A DNA stretch of 64,000 nt from DASSFG01 sp035550375 (GTDB lineage: Bacteria > Planctomycetota > Planctomycetia > Pirellulales > JAICIG01). The translations under genes and the position numbers were made by a program. Of this stretch, positions 16,441 to 26,615 are shown in pieces; positions within the stretch are counted from its first letter, which is position 1, and each line of letters starts with the position of its first letter. Below the pieces are notes generated by a model that was not told the origin of the DNA, ran no database searches, and worked only from the letters and a program-made list of their open reading frames with translations. The stretch spans positions 62,001-126,000 of the forward strand of contig DASZPH010000084.1 of NCBI GenBank assembly GCA_035550375.1, in the 5' to 3' direction.

Positions 16441-16644
16441 ATGAGCGAGTCTCGCAAGCACCTTGGCGTGGCGTCCTGGACAGCACTGATCCTGGTGATG
16501 ATCCTCGTGGGATATCCGCTATCTGCAGTGCCGATGCTCTGGGCACGTGATTTCATGCCAGACACAGCCCAAGATGCCGTCCGCGCGATCTACGAGCCGC
16601 TTCATTGGCTGGCAGTCGTGCTGACCGGACAGGGAAACGGCTGA
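16441..16644 (+). CDS. small membrane protein with YPLSAVP motif (paralog of 16171)
   Basis: The 67-residue product has one N-terminal hydrophobic helix (VASWTALILVMILVGYPLSA) followed by DAVRAIYEPLHWLAVVL. Similarity to the divergent 73-residue protein covers most of its length, which supports both as real genes despite their size. A weak AAGG lies about 10 nt before the ATG. It ends 109 bp before rtcA. Function unknown. Confidence 0.5.
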   Translation: MSESRKHLGVASWTALILVMILVGYPLSAVPMLWARDFMPDTAQDAVRAIYEPLHWLAVVLTGQGNG

Positions 16645-16753
16645 CCCATGCCCCGCCCAATTCGCCCTCCCGGCGTTGCTGGCGGCCATGCCGTCAACCC
16701 GGCGGTGGATACCGAACTTTCGCGGCGCGAGCGTGTCTTATCGGCTACGCAAT

Positions 16754-17782
16754 ATGTCCAAATTGAAGATCGACGGCTCTTACGGTGAAGGCGGCGGACA
16801 GATCCTGCGAACGTCGCTGGCCCTGTCGATCATTACGCGCCAGCCTGTCCACATCGAGAACATCCGGGCCAAACGCGATAAACCGGGGCTGCAGCGCCAG
16901 CACCTGGCGGCCGTGAGGGCGGCTGCTCAGATCAGCGCCGCCAGGCTTTCGGGAGACGCACTGGGTTCCCGCGACTTGCGATTCGAGCCGGGTGCCGCGC
17001 GGGCGGGCGACTACACCTTTGATGTCGGTTCGGCCGGCAGCACCACGCTCGTGCTGCAGACGATTCTGCCCCCCTTGCTTCTGGCTGACGGGCGCTCGGT
17101 GATCGAGCTGGTTGGCGGCACGCACAACCCGTTCGCTCCCCCATTCGATTTTCTCGATCGGGCCTTCTTGCCGCTGCTGAATCGAATGGGTCCCCAGGTC
17201 GTGATGACGCTTGAGCGTCCCGGCTTTTATCCGGCGGGCGGGGGCCGTTTGCGGGTCGAGGTCGAGCCTGCGCCCGGCCTGACCCCGCTAGAAATCGTCG
17301 AGCGGGGCGAGACACGACGGCGTCTCTGTCGCGTCACGTTGTCAAATTTACCCGAGCACGTCGCCCAGCGGGAACTCGCCACCGTCGCATCCGCCCTCGA
17401 CTGGCCCGAAGAGTGTCTTGAGACGCGACGCTACCAGGACCGTCATTTCGGACCGGGCAACGTCGTGACGATCGAAATCGAGAGCGAGCGTATCCGCGAG
17501 GTGTTTACGGGCTTCGGTCGGCGCGGCGTGCCGGCCGAAACAGTCGCAAGCGAAGCGGCGGCCGAGGCGATGCGTTACCTGGCCGCCGACGTTCCAGTCG
17601 GCGAGCATCTGGCGGATCAGTTGATCTTGCCGCTAGCGCTGGCCGGCGGCGGAACCTACGTGACGCTGCGGCCGTCGCCGCACGTTACGACCAATATCGA
17701 GATCGTTGGCAAGTTCCTCGGCGTGCCGATCCGCGTCGAGCCACTCGCCGAGCGGCGCTGGCAAGTCCGTGTCGGCCCGTAG
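16754..17782 (+). CDS. rtcA: RNA 3'-terminal phosphate cyclase
   Basis: The 342-residue protein starts SKLKIDGSYGEGGGQILRTS, the family signature. The nucleophilic His of the C-terminal PHVTTNIEIV segment is at about 310, in the position of E. coli His309. Other conserved pieces are RAKRDKPGLQRQHL and HLADQLILPLALAGGG. It converts RNA 3'-phosphate ends to 2',3'-cyclic phosphates using ATP. The start is put at the ATG at 16754; the 26-residue extension upstream lacks family similarity. No rtcB or rtcR is adjacent, unlike in E. coli. Confidence 0.95.
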   Translation: MSKLKIDGSYGEGGGQILRTSLALSIITRQPVHIENIRAKRDKPGLQRQHLAAVRAAAQISAARLSGDALGSRDLRFEPGAARAGDYTFDVGSAGSTTLVLQTILPPLLLADGRSVIELVGGTHNPFAPPFDFLDRAFLPLLNRMGPQVVMTLERPGFYPAGGGRLRVEVEPAPGLTPLEIVERGETRRRLCRVTLSNLPEHVAQRELATVASALDWPEECLETRRYQDRHFGPGNVVTIEIESERIREVFTGFGRRGVPAETVASEAAAEAMRYLAADVPVGEHLADQLILPLALAGGGTYVTLRPSPHVTTNIEIVGKFLGVPIRVEPLAERRWQVRVGP

Positions 17783-17937
17783 ACGCGACGTCCCGCCGCG
17801 TTGGCTTCCAAGCCATCGAGATTCGCACGAATAGCCGACTGCGATGCCTTGACGAAACCGGCAAGACGCCGCTTCTACGTCTCTTCCCCCGATTGTCGAG
17901 GTACGCTTACAATTGAGTCCCTTGAGGGCAGGCGGCG

Positions 17938-19437
<1,500 letters not shown>

Positions 19438-20386
19438 CCGTTCCTGCCGCCGGGGTGGCTGCCACTCGGTCAGGCTGCAGGTCGGTGCGCCGTTGAATTT
19501 TGCCTTCGTCGGACTGTCTCTGCGGTAGCATGAACGGGCCTGGGACGTTCTCGCGGGGATCGATGGCCGGTTGCGGAATCGCTGACGGCGGAGGAGCCGG
19601 AGAAGCGGGCGAGGTTTCTGCCGGTGGATCGCTGGGCGAAGCCGCTGGCGTGCTGGGAGGTGCCAGGCCGGGCGGCGGGCTGACGAAGGTCCGTTCCGGC
19701 GCCGAGCACTCTCCGCCCGCGGGAGCGAGCAAGCGCCCGAAACCGACGGGAACCCGACGCACGCGACGCTCCTCGACGTACCGCACCGTTTGCACGGGCA
19801 CCTGCCGGACGTGAACGCGCGGCTGGTAGCTGACCTTGGGCACCGAGATGGTCACCACGTTCGGCTTCCAGACGCGAACGCTTTGAACCTTGTCCGGTTG
19901 CTTGACGCGAACGGGGCGCAACATGGGCAAACGCCAGTATTCGCGGCCGGTCGCCGGATCGACGGTCCAGCCCCCCTGCACCCAGCGCAACTGGGTGGTC
20001 GTGCGGCCGTCGCGCACCACGCGCTCGTCGACCCACACCCCCTCGTCAACCTGCTGCGGCACGAAGGTTGTGACCGGTTCGTATCGTACGTACCGCTCTT
20101 CGCGGTACGAGGTCTCGATCACCGGCCGTCGCACGGTGTACGTCTCTTCTCGGTAGGCGGTGCCGCACGCGGCTGGCTGGGCGGGCGAGGAGACGAGCGG
20201 CGCGCCGCTCACCCCCGGCGCGGCCATCACGCACGGCGTGGGGGCCGTGGAGGGCTGCATCGAGACAAAGCGGGTTGAGGGCCGCCACTCGTCGTCTTGC
20301 GGTTCGGCGGCACCTGCGCCGACAACAGCGGCCAGAAGCGAGGCAACGGCAATCATCAAGCCAGGTTGAAGCGGGTAGCGTGACAT

Positions 20387-20879
20387 AGGACACCTCCGTG
20401 CATATCGGACGCGGCGCCGGAGGTGCGTCGATGGGCGCTCCCAACGGTGCCGTGCCTGGCGTGGTACGCCAAACACTTCATAAGCAAGTGCGAACGGCAT
20501 GCCTCCGGCGACGAGCACCGTGGGAACGTTAAGGGGGGCAACGGCGCAAAGCTGGGCGGCGTTTGCGAGCGCCTTTCCGAGGATCACAGGCGCCGTTGGG
20601 TGCCCGATCGTTTGTACTTTTTTCAACGGCAGGAATGCCGTAAAGCGCGCATCCGCTTCAAGCAGCAAACATGAAGGCGAGCGGGACGTGTCAGCGTCCC
20701 GGTCAATCCCCCGTTAACCGCAGGTGTGGCGTCGTTGTTCTTCGTTCCGTTCCTCATAAATGGCAGCGGGCGGGGCCGACGACGAAACGCTGTCTCGGTC
20801 GTGTCTTCTGCCGGTAGAATGCCGGGCGAAGAGCGGCGCCTGTGTGGGGCGCCTCGCGAGGCCTTTGAGTGCGGCTGAC
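20387..20879. other. 493-bp divergent intergenic region
   Basis: This lies between the start of the secreted-protein gene (minus) and the adenosyltransferase gene (plus). It contains a perfect 7-bp hairpin (CGGGACG, 6-nt loop, CGTCCCG at 20682-20701) and a TAGAAT box at 20815-20820 about 60 nt before the adenosyltransferase ATG. I looked for a cobalamin riboswitch B12 box, given the downstream enzyme, and saw none. No convincing gene. Confidence 0.5.
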
Positions 20880-21434
20880 ATGAAAATCTATACCAAGACG
20901 GGCGATAGCGGTGAGACCGGGCTTTTTGGCGGGCCGCGCGTCTCAAAGGACGATCCGCGGGTCGAAGCCTATGGCGATGTCGACGAGTTGAACGCGCTTC
21001 TGGGGCTAGTCCGCTGCGAACCGCTTGAGGCGCCGATCGACCAGCTTCTGGCGGTGATTCAGAACGAGTTGTTCGACCTGGGGGCCGAACTCGCCTCGCC
21101 AGAGCCCGATCGCGTCGGCACGAGGCGCATCACCGCGGTCCGGGCGGGCGCGCTGGAATCGGCGATCGACCAATACGAGGCCCAACTGCCTCCGCTCAAA
21201 AACTTCATTTTGCCCGGCGGCGTCCGGGCAGCCGCCCTGCTGCACCTGGCCCGCACGGTATGCCGCCGCGCGGAACGCAGGGTCGTCGCCCTCAGCCGGC
21301 GCGAACCGATTTCGGCGGAAATCGTCGTCTATGTCAACCGGCTCAGCGACTTGCTATTTGTTCTTGCGCGTGCCGCCAACCACGTTGCCCGCCGTGGCGA
21401 CGTCCCCTGGCAGCAGGCGTCGACCACGGAATGA
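20880..21434 (+). CDS. PduO-type cob(I)alamin adenosyltransferase
   Basis: The 184-residue protein starts KIYTKTGDSGETGLFGG, the ATP-binding opening of PduO-type ATR. DPRVEAYGDVDELNALLG, then FILPGGVRAAALLHLARTVCRRAER with the substrate-binding Arg-rich helix, and VYVNRLSDLLFVLAR are all intact. It makes adenosylcobalamin from cob(I)alamin and ATP in the cytoplasm. The upstream frame extension (to 20760) lacks family similarity. The stop overlaps the next gene's ATG (ATGA). Confidence 0.93.
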   Translation: MKIYTKTGDSGETGLFGGPRVSKDDPRVEAYGDVDELNALLGLVRCEPLEAPIDQLLAVIQNELFDLGAELASPEPDRVGTRRITAVRAGALESAIDQYEAQLPPLKNFILPGGVRAAALLHLARTVCRRAERRVVALSRREPISAEIVVYVNRLSDLLFVLARAANHVARRGDVPWQQASTTE

Positions 21435-21910
21435 ACCGACGGATGAACATCGAGCGATGCACGGCCGACGATTTTAGGGCCATCGTTTGCGATCTGCCGG
21501 CGTTTTGGGGAAGCGATCGGACCCGCGCCATCCATCACCCGATGTTCCTGCACGAATTCGGCGATACGGCCTTCGTCGTGCGAAACGGTTCGTGCGTTGC
21601 GGCGTATCTGTTCGGCTTCGTTTCGCAAACCGAACCGGTCGGCTACGTGCATCTGATCGCGGTTCGCGACAGCCACCGTCGGCGCGGGTTGGGCCAGGCG
21701 CTCTACGCCCGGTTTGCCGAAGTCGCCAGGCGGCGAGGCTGCTCCCGGCTGAAGGCCATCACCACCCCGTCCAACTCGCTGTCGATCGCTTTCCACCGCT
21801 CGCTCGGCATGCGGATCGTGGGGGCCAAGACGGCGGACGAGGTGTGCGTCGTCCGCGACTATGCCGGCCCTGGCGAAGACCGGGTGGTGTTCGAGCGGTC
21901 GATCGACTGA
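21431..21910 (+). CDS. GNAT family N-acetyltransferase
   Basis: This 159-residue GNAT domain has an acetyl-CoA-binding motif A, HLIAVRDSHRRRGLGQALYA (R/Q-x-x-G-x-G/A), and ends with PSNSLSIAFHRSLGMRI, the typical late helix and strand. The substrate is unknown. The ATG at 21431 overlaps the adenosyltransferase stop by 4 nt, so the two are translationally coupled. The functional link between them is not obvious. Confidence 0.88.
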   Translation: MNRRMNIERCTADDFRAIVCDLPAFWGSDRTRAIHHPMFLHEFGDTAFVVRNGSCVAAYLFGFVSQTEPVGYVHLIAVRDSHRRRGLGQALYARFAEVARRRGCSRLKAITTPSNSLSIAFHRSLGMRIVGAKTADEVCVVRDYAGPGEDRVVFERSID

Positions 21911-21950
21911 ATCTTCCCAATACGCCGGCGGCGGTAGCGAACAACCCTTC

Positions 21951-23048
21951 ATGGTTCTTCGCCTCGCCAAACTCTGCCGGCTGCTCGCGCTGGCGGCTTC
22001 GGTCGCCACTTGCTACGAGCGAAGCGCCGCCGGCCAGGAACGGGCCGAGGAGATCACCGTCGAGCCCGTCCGCTTTCATCACGACGACGACATGCTGGCG
22101 GGGGTTCTTTTCCGCCCGACCGGACCCGGGCCGCACGCGGGGATCGTGCTGGTAACGGGCTCCGGCGCAAACGACCGGACTTACGGCGGGGTGGCGACCA
22201 TGTTGGGCAGGTACTTTGCGGCCCACGGTTTGTGCTGCCTGTCGTGGGACAAGCCGGGCGTGGGAGCGTCGACTGGCGACTTCAACCAGCAGACGTTCCA
22301 CGACCGCGCGGCCGAAGTGCTGGCCGCGACTCGTTTCTTACGGCAGCGAGCCGAGGTCGACGGCCGGCGGGTGGGAATCTGGGGGCACAGCCAGGGAGGC
22401 ACGGTGGCTCCGCTGGCGGCTTCCCTGTCTGATAAGGCTGTGTCTGAGGACATCGCGTTTCTGATCGTCGTGGCCGGCTGGCAGGGCGCGGCGTGGCGGC
22501 AGGATCTCGTGCGCGTCGAGCAGGAGATGCGGGCCGAGGGCGCCGCCGAGCGGGAGATCGACGAAGCCGTGCAATTCGCCCGCCAGCGGATGGATTTCAT
22601 GCGCTCCGGTTCGCCCTTCGAGATGCTCGACGCCGCGCAGGAAGCGGCGCAATCGCAGCCCTGGTTCCGCTACGTGCAACGGTGCGACCGGACGCTCTAC
22701 GGCTCGGCATGCAAGATGGTCAACTACGACAATTCGGCCGCCTGGGAGCGCGTGAAATGCCCGGTGCTGGCGATTTACGGCGGCAAAGACGTATCATCGG
22801 GCCCGGCCGAACCGCTGCTCGCCGTCATCCGTCACGGCCTGGCGAAAGGGGGCAACGAAGGTCTGACGCACCGAATCTTTCCCGAGGCACGTCACGATTT
22901 TTGTGCGACACGAATCGACCGGGAAGCCGGCCAAGCCGACGAGCTGCCCGCGTTGGAGCCCGGCTACCTGGAGGCGATGAGCGAATGGTTATCGCACGTA
23001 TGTCCCGACCCAGCGGTCACTCCGCCCCCGGGATCGCGGGCACGCTGA
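21951..23048 (+). CDS. secreted alpha/beta hydrolase (dienelactone-hydrolase/acyl-peptidase-like)
   Basis: The 365-residue protein has an N-terminal signal peptide (VLRLAKLCRLLALAASVATC; the final Cys could also suggest a lipobox-like site). The oxyanion region is IVLVTGSGANDR. Nucleophile GHSQGG, Asp in AIYGGKDVSSGPAEP and His in FPEARHDF complete the catalytic triad. It resembles envelope-located esterases of the YqiA/YjfP-like group; the substrate is unknown. It starts 40 bp after the GNAT gene and ends just before a hairpin at 23075-23093. Confidence 0.85.
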   Translation: MVLRLAKLCRLLALAASVATCYERSAAGQERAEEITVEPVRFHHDDDMLAGVLFRPTGPGPHAGIVLVTGSGANDRTYGGVATMLGRYFAAHGLCCLSWDKPGVGASTGDFNQQTFHDRAAEVLAATRFLRQRAEVDGRRVGIWGHSQGGTVAPLAASLSDKAVSEDIAFLIVVAGWQGAAWRQDLVRVEQEMRAEGAAEREIDEAVQFARQRMDFMRSGSPFEMLDAAQEAAQSQPWFRYVQRCDRTLYGSACKMVNYDNSAAWERVKCPVLAIYGGKDVSSGPAEPLLAVIRHGLAKGGNEGLTHRIFPEARHDFCATRIDREAGQADELPALEPGYLEAMSEWLSHVCPDPAVTPPPGSRAR

Positions 23049-23074
23049 AGCGGTCTGCACTCGATTGCCCGGAA

Positions 23075-23097
23075 GGGCGCAAGGCTTGCGCCCTTTG
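23075..23097 (+). terminator. hairpin after the hydrolase gene
   Basis: GGGCGCAA, loop GGC, TTGCGCCC (8-bp perfect stem) followed by TTTGGG, 27 bp after the hydrolase stop. The T-run is short, so efficiency is uncertain. Confidence 0.5.
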
Positions 23098-23124
23098 GGC
23101 AACCCTTGATCATCGTCCGTAATT

Positions 23125-23242
23125 CAGAACGTTACGTTCTGCAATAGCCACGGATGAACTCGGATAGACACGGATGAAACGACTGAAATGACCGAAAATG
23201 CCGTGATCTCCATCGGCGTTGATCGGCGTTCATCCGTGGCTA
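23125..23242. repeat. palindromic interspersed element with CCACGGATGAAC ends
   Basis: A 98-bp unit (23145-23242) is bounded by perfect 15-bp inverted arms, TAGCCACGGATGAAC and its complement. It also contains an internal partial copy (CGGATAGACACGGATGAAA). A second small palindrome, CAGAACG-TTA-CGTTCTG, abuts it at 23125-23141. From recollection, CCACGGATGAACACGGAT sequences are repeated many times in diverse environmental genomes. It may be a MITE-like or REP-like unit. Confidence 0.65.
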
Positions 23243-23354
23243 ATCGCGTGGCCCCCGAGCGACGGCCGAGGCCGGCGGGCGGTTACTTTGAATCGCAGTT
23301 CCTTGAGTTGACAAGCGGCGGATCATGCCGCAAACTGGCATGCTTCACGCCTTT

Positions 23355-23438
23355 GCCCACGTGGCGGAATTGGCAGACGCGCTAGATTCAGGGTCTAGTG
23401 TCCTCACGGACGTACAGGTTCAAGTCCTGTCGTGGGCA
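23355..23438 (+). tRNA. tRNA-Leu (anticodon CAG)
   Basis: Acceptor arms GCCCACG and CGTGGGC pair perfectly. The D-loop region GCGGAATTGGCAGACGC, anticodon stem CTAGA/TCTAG with loop TTCAGGG (anticodon CAG at 23389-23391), a long variable arm typical of a class II tRNA, and T-loop GGTTCAAGTCC are all present. CCA is not encoded after the discriminator A. It reads CUG, the leucine codon most used in this GC-rich DNA. Confidence 0.97.
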
Positions 23439-23450
23439 CCTTGAAAACAA

Positions 23451-23490
23451 AGGATTTACGTCAAATCGGCGTGAGTCCTTTTTTCTTTTT
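23451..23490 (+). terminator. Rho-independent terminator of tRNA-Leu
   Basis: AGGATTTACG (23451-23460) pairs with CGTGAGTCCT (23470-23479) through 10 pairs including two G-U, with a 9-nt loop, followed by a T-rich run (TTTTTTCTTTTT). Confidence 0.85.
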
Positions 23491-23545
23491 GCTCCCTTCT
23501 CGTATGCCGCAACGGCTGGGGATGGCTCGCCCATGATTCGCGGCG

Positions 23546-23719
23546 ATGACCGTGGCGGCGGCCTTCCTGGCGGTTTGCCCGCGGCCCTTGGCCATCGTCT
23601 TTGTGGTCTTCATGGGAATGATTGCTTTTGAGGTCGCCGCCAGCATCGGGCTTTGCGTGCTCTCCGATCGGCTTTATTCGATTGTCGATCAGCGCAAGCG
23701 GCCCGAGCCAGACAAATGA
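23546..23719 (+). CDS. 57-aa putative membrane mini-protein
   Basis: ATG at 23546 to TGA 23717-23719. The product has a hydrophobic first half (TVAAAFLAVCPRPLAIVFVV) and a basic tail, YSIVDQRKRPEPDK. It would span the membrane once or twice. It starts just after the tRNA terminator and has no obvious RBS or homolog that I recognise. It could be spurious; the hydrophobic/charged partition is the only support. Confidence 0.4.
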   Translation: MTVAAAFLAVCPRPLAIVFVVFMGMIAFEVAASIGLCVLSDRLYSIVDQRKRPEPDK

Positions 23720-23877
23720 ATCTCATCGCGGCCGTGTTGGCAGCGACTGCGGCGGAGCCTTCTTGGCGAAGGATGGTGATACCCGTCGCCGTTTCGACGT
23801 CCTAATTGCGATTTGCCGTTGGCTGATCCAGCGGCAGCAATCGCCGGCCGCGGGTAAACAGGCAGCTCTTGCCTTCC

Positions 23878-24438
23878 CTACTCCAAACCCCGTTCGCGGC
23901 GGATGCGGCCGACCTCGTGCATCACGCTGTCGACGATCTGCTGGTTGTCGCCGACGGCTCGCCAGAGGGCGACGTAGCCGACGGCGATGGCGAAAATCGC
24001 CGTCACGGCGCCGACCAGGTGCCACTGCGCCCAGGATAAACCGCCGGGGGAGGGTGATTTCAGGTTGCCCGCGGGGTCGGCGGCGCCTCCCAATGCCAGC
24101 ACGCCCAGGATGAGCAGCATGTTCGCCAGCGCGTAGGGAAAGGCCCGACGCTTGACCTGGTTGCTGCGTGCGATCAGGCCCCGGTCGAGCGAGTAGGTGT
24201 CGACCACTTCCTTACACCAGCGGCTCGTGCCGATGAAGTACGTGATCACCAGGCTGTTCACCAGCACCACGGCGATGCCCACCCCCACGCCCAGCATGAA
24301 GTGGACCCGGTACCAGGAAAGGGCCGTTTCGCTCGCCGTGTCTCGCAGGTCGGCCTGGTGCAGCGCCAGCCCGACGCCCAGGGCGATCAGCATCAAAAGC
24401 AAGGTGAACGACGCCAGCGACGAAATGATGCGGTCCAT
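23878..24438 (-). CDS. four-TM integral membrane protein, unknown function
   Basis: The 186-residue product has hydrophobic helices at about 6-27, 42-68, 103-120 and 138-160, and a polar loop with WCKEVVDTYSLDRGLIARSN between helices 2 and 3. The C terminus is charged and probably cytoplasmic (VGRIRRERGLE). Codon use and length support a real gene. I do not recognise the family. It is divergent from pdxA with 227 bp between them, and convergent with the tRNA side. Confidence 0.7.
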   Translation of the reverse strand: MDRIISSLASFTLLLMLIALGVGLALHQADLRDTASETALSWYRVHFMLGVGVGIAVVLVNSLVITYFIGTSRWCKEVVDTYSLDRGLIARSNQVKRRAFPYALANMLLILGVLALGGAADPAGNLKSPSPGGLSWAQWHLVGAVTAIFAIAVGYVALWRAVGDNQQIVDSVMHEVGRIRRERGLE

Positions 24439-24665
24439 CCAGGGATACTACGAACTAACGGCGCGGAATACAATTGGCGGAAGAGGGTCTTGGCCTTTAG
24501 GTCTTAGGTCTCGGGGCTGCGCTTGAGGTGGAGGATGCCCTGAAGCGATTATCTATTGATTCGATTTTGAATTCGGTTATCAGTGTTATTCTGGCGGCCT
24601 TTTGGCGTGGTTCGTAGGGAAGCTGATGCCTCCCGCTCGCCGCGTGATTTGGATGGTGAACTGAG

Positions 24666-25736
24666 TTGGCTGTGAAGAATGCAACAAACGGATCTCGCGC
24701 CGCCGCTCAGAACGCCTTGTGCCCGGTTGTCGCGCTGACGATGGGTGATCCGGCGGGGGTCGGGCCGGAGGTGATTGTCCGAGCCTGGCAAGACCCACGA
24801 GTTCACGCCAGGTGCCGCCCGCTCGTCGTCGGCCATCCGGCGATCCTGCGCCGCGCCGCGCAGCTCGTCGGCGCCGAGATTGAAGTTAACGAGATCGACC
24901 GGCCCGAAGACGCCGCGGCATCGCCGGGGCTGCTGCCCTGTTTGAAAGCCGTCGATGACGCGGCGCTGGAGATTGTGGGAGCCCGCATCGACGCGCGGGG
25001 CGGGCAGGCGGCGTACGACGCCCTGGTTTGTGCGGCCCGGCTGGCGATCGAGGGGCGCGTGGCGGCCATCACGACGGCCCCCTTGAACAAGGCGGCGCTG
25101 TGGCAAGCCGGCCACGAATATCCCGGGCATACCGAGCTGCTCGCCGAGCTATGCGGCGTTGACGACTTCGCCATGATGCTCTACCTGGCGAGCAACGACG
25201 AGATTCGCGGCGCGGGCGGTTTGGGGGTCATCCACGTGACGTTGCATAATTCCCTCCGGCAGGTGTTCGAGCGGCTGTCGGCCGACGGCATCCTGGCAAA
25301 AATCCGCCTGGCTCACTCGGCCATGCGCGGCCTGAAGCAAAGCGCGCCGCGGATCGGTGTTTGCGCGCTCAATCCGCACGCTGGCGAAGAAGGGCTCTTC
25401 GGCAACGAAGAGAAAACGATCATCGCCCCGGCCGTCGAAAGGGCCCGGGCCGAGGGGATCGACGCCGACGGCCCGCACCCGGCCGACACCTTGATGGTCC
25501 GAGCCCGGGCCGGCGAATTCGACGGCGTGGTGGCCATGTATCACGACCAGGGACACATCGCTCTGAAGTTGCTCGGTTTTCACCGGGCGGTGAACGTCAC
25601 CCTGGGGTTGCCGATCGTTCGCACCAGCGTGGCCCACGGCACGGCCTTCGACCTCGCCTGGCGAGGCGTCGCCGAAGCGAGCAGCATGATCGAAGCGATC
25701 CGCGTCGCCAGCCTGCTGGCCGAGGGCTTTTCCTAA
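24666..25736 (+). CDS. pdxA: 4-hydroxythreonine-4-phosphate dehydrogenase
   Basis: The 356-residue protein has the opening VALTMGDPAGVGPEVIVRAW, metal-ligand His residues in YPGHTELLAELCG, HVTLHNSLRQVF and YHDQGHIALKLLGF, and the NVTLGLPIVRTSVAHGTAFD signature near the C terminus. It oxidises 4-phosphohydroxy-L-threonine in pyridoxal phosphate synthesis. The start is uncertain: TTG at 24666 or GTG at 24672, neither with a strong RBS. No other pdx gene is nearby. Confidence 0.94.
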   Translation: MAVKNATNGSRAAAQNALCPVVALTMGDPAGVGPEVIVRAWQDPRVHARCRPLVVGHPAILRRAAQLVGAEIEVNEIDRPEDAAASPGLLPCLKAVDDAALEIVGARIDARGGQAAYDALVCAARLAIEGRVAAITTAPLNKAALWQAGHEYPGHTELLAELCGVDDFAMMLYLASNDEIRGAGGLGVIHVTLHNSLRQVFERLSADGILAKIRLAHSAMRGLKQSAPRIGVCALNPHAGEEGLFGNEEKTIIAPAVERARAEGIDADGPHPADTLMVRARAGEFDGVVAMYHDQGHIALKLLGFHRAVNVTLGLPIVRTSVAHGTAFDLAWRGVAEASSMIEAIRVASLLAEGFS

Positions 25737-26144
25737 ACTACCTGGTTTTGCCGACTAACGGGACAAGGGGCGTGTGGGACCTGCCAAAGTCTGCCAATCT
25801 CTGCCACGGCCGGCCACGGCCTGTCAAAGTCTGCCAAAGTCTGCCACCGAGCCGTGAGGCTGATGAAAAAGGGGCCACCGCGAGACTTGCCAAGAATATG
25901 GCTTGACCAAGATAGATATTCGTGGATAAGGACGTTGGCCATGGAGCACGCGGCGTAAGCCGAACTGTGGACGAGAAAGGCTACGCAGCAGCCCAACCCA
26001 CGCTCAGAATGCCTCGACGTCTCCAATGGCCGCTTTAGGCGGCGGAGAAACAGATCCTTTCCGTGGGCCGACGCCCTCGGCGAAGCTCCGTTGCCCCTCC
26101 AGGGGCGAGCGCAACGTCACAAAGCGTACGCGAGGATCACGACA
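25737..26144. other. 408-bp intergenic stretch with decamer repeat
   Basis: This lies between pdxA and the DUF3175 gene (3' ends of both). Apart from the tandem decamer array at 25781-25850 there is no supported gene. A minus-strand frame (25733-26026) crosses the repeats and looks non-coding. Confidence 0.5.
25781..25850. repeat. degenerate 10-bp tandem repeat, seven units
   Basis: Seven consecutive decamers start at 25781, 25791, 25801, 25811, 25821, 25831 and 25841. Units 1 and 6 are CTGCCAAAGT, unit 5 is CTGTCAAAGT, and the others keep C(T/G)GCCA and vary at the end. The period equals about one helical turn. It starts 45 bp after the pdxA stop. Confidence 0.75.
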
Positions 26145-26465
26145 CTAACCGCGTTTCCGCGACCGGGTTTTCTGTTCGTCTCTTTTGGCTTGCAAGAGTT
26201 TCTTCGCTTTTTCAAGCTCGCGCTTGCGGCTGGCGGGAAGACTCTTGCCCGCCCGGTTGATGAAAAACTGGACCATTCGGATGCCGGATCCGATTCCTTT
26301 CGGGCTGACCTTTTTGCTGGCCATCTCCTTGGCGATCGTCTCGGCGTCTTCCTTAAACAGCCCCTCTCTGGGAAAGGTCGACACGCTTGTCACCTTGCCG
26401 CTCCAACGCCGGTCGCTTCCTTTCTTGTGGCTCTTGGAGTTGGATTTCTGCGCTCGTTTGGCCAT
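26145..26465 (-). CDS. DUF3175 domain protein, small and basic
   Basis: The 106-residue product starts AKRAQKSNSKSHKKGSDRRW (very basic), then STFPREGLFKEDAETIAKEM, VSPKGIGSGIRMVQFFINRA and LPASRKRELEKAKKLL, which follow the DUF3175 pattern. The function of the family is unknown; the charge suggests nucleic-acid contact. The ATG at 26465 is preceded by GGGGGA. The upstream part of the open frame (to 26633) is rejected as non-family. It is divergent from the methyltransferase at 26616. Confidence 0.82.
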   Translation of the reverse strand: MAKRAQKSNSKSHKKGSDRRWSGKVTSVSTFPREGLFKEDAETIAKEMASKKVSPKGIGSGIRMVQFFINRAGKSLPASRKRELEKAKKLLQAKRDEQKTRSRKRG

Positions 26466-26564
26466 TACATCCCCCCTGCGAGGTTCGTCGACCTCTATGT
26501 GGTGCAAACGCCGCGCCCGAGTTCTGTCGGCGGCCGGTTCTTCCTCGCCGGTGCTTCGGCCTTG

Positions 26565-26570
26565 TATACT
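26565..26570 (+). promoter_or_regulatory. putative -10 element of the ArsM-like gene
   Basis: TATACT followed by GCCGG, about 46 nt before the ATG at 26616. The -35 region is weak. It matches the recurrent TAnnAT box seen before other genes in this window. Confidence 0.4.
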
Positions 26571-26615
26571 GCCGGCCGAGAAAGCAGCGCTACGGAGCCA
26601 CGGAGCCCAAACACC

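Noticed and set aside
20387..20668. N-terminal extension of the secreted Pro-rich protein, and a possible cobalamin riboswitch for the adenosyltransferase
   Set aside because: A strong GGAGGTG lies before the ATG at 20386, followed by a proper signal peptide. No B12 box or paired helices of a cobalamin riboswitch were found.
23066..23110. Possible small RNA between the hydrolase and the palindromic element
   Set aside because: The hairpin is better explained as the hydrolase terminator; no promoter is visible before it.
25733..26026. Minus-strand 97-codon frame after pdxA
   Set aside because: It crosses the decamer repeat array (WQTLADFDRPW-type residues are produced by the repeats) and shows no protein-like features beyond that.
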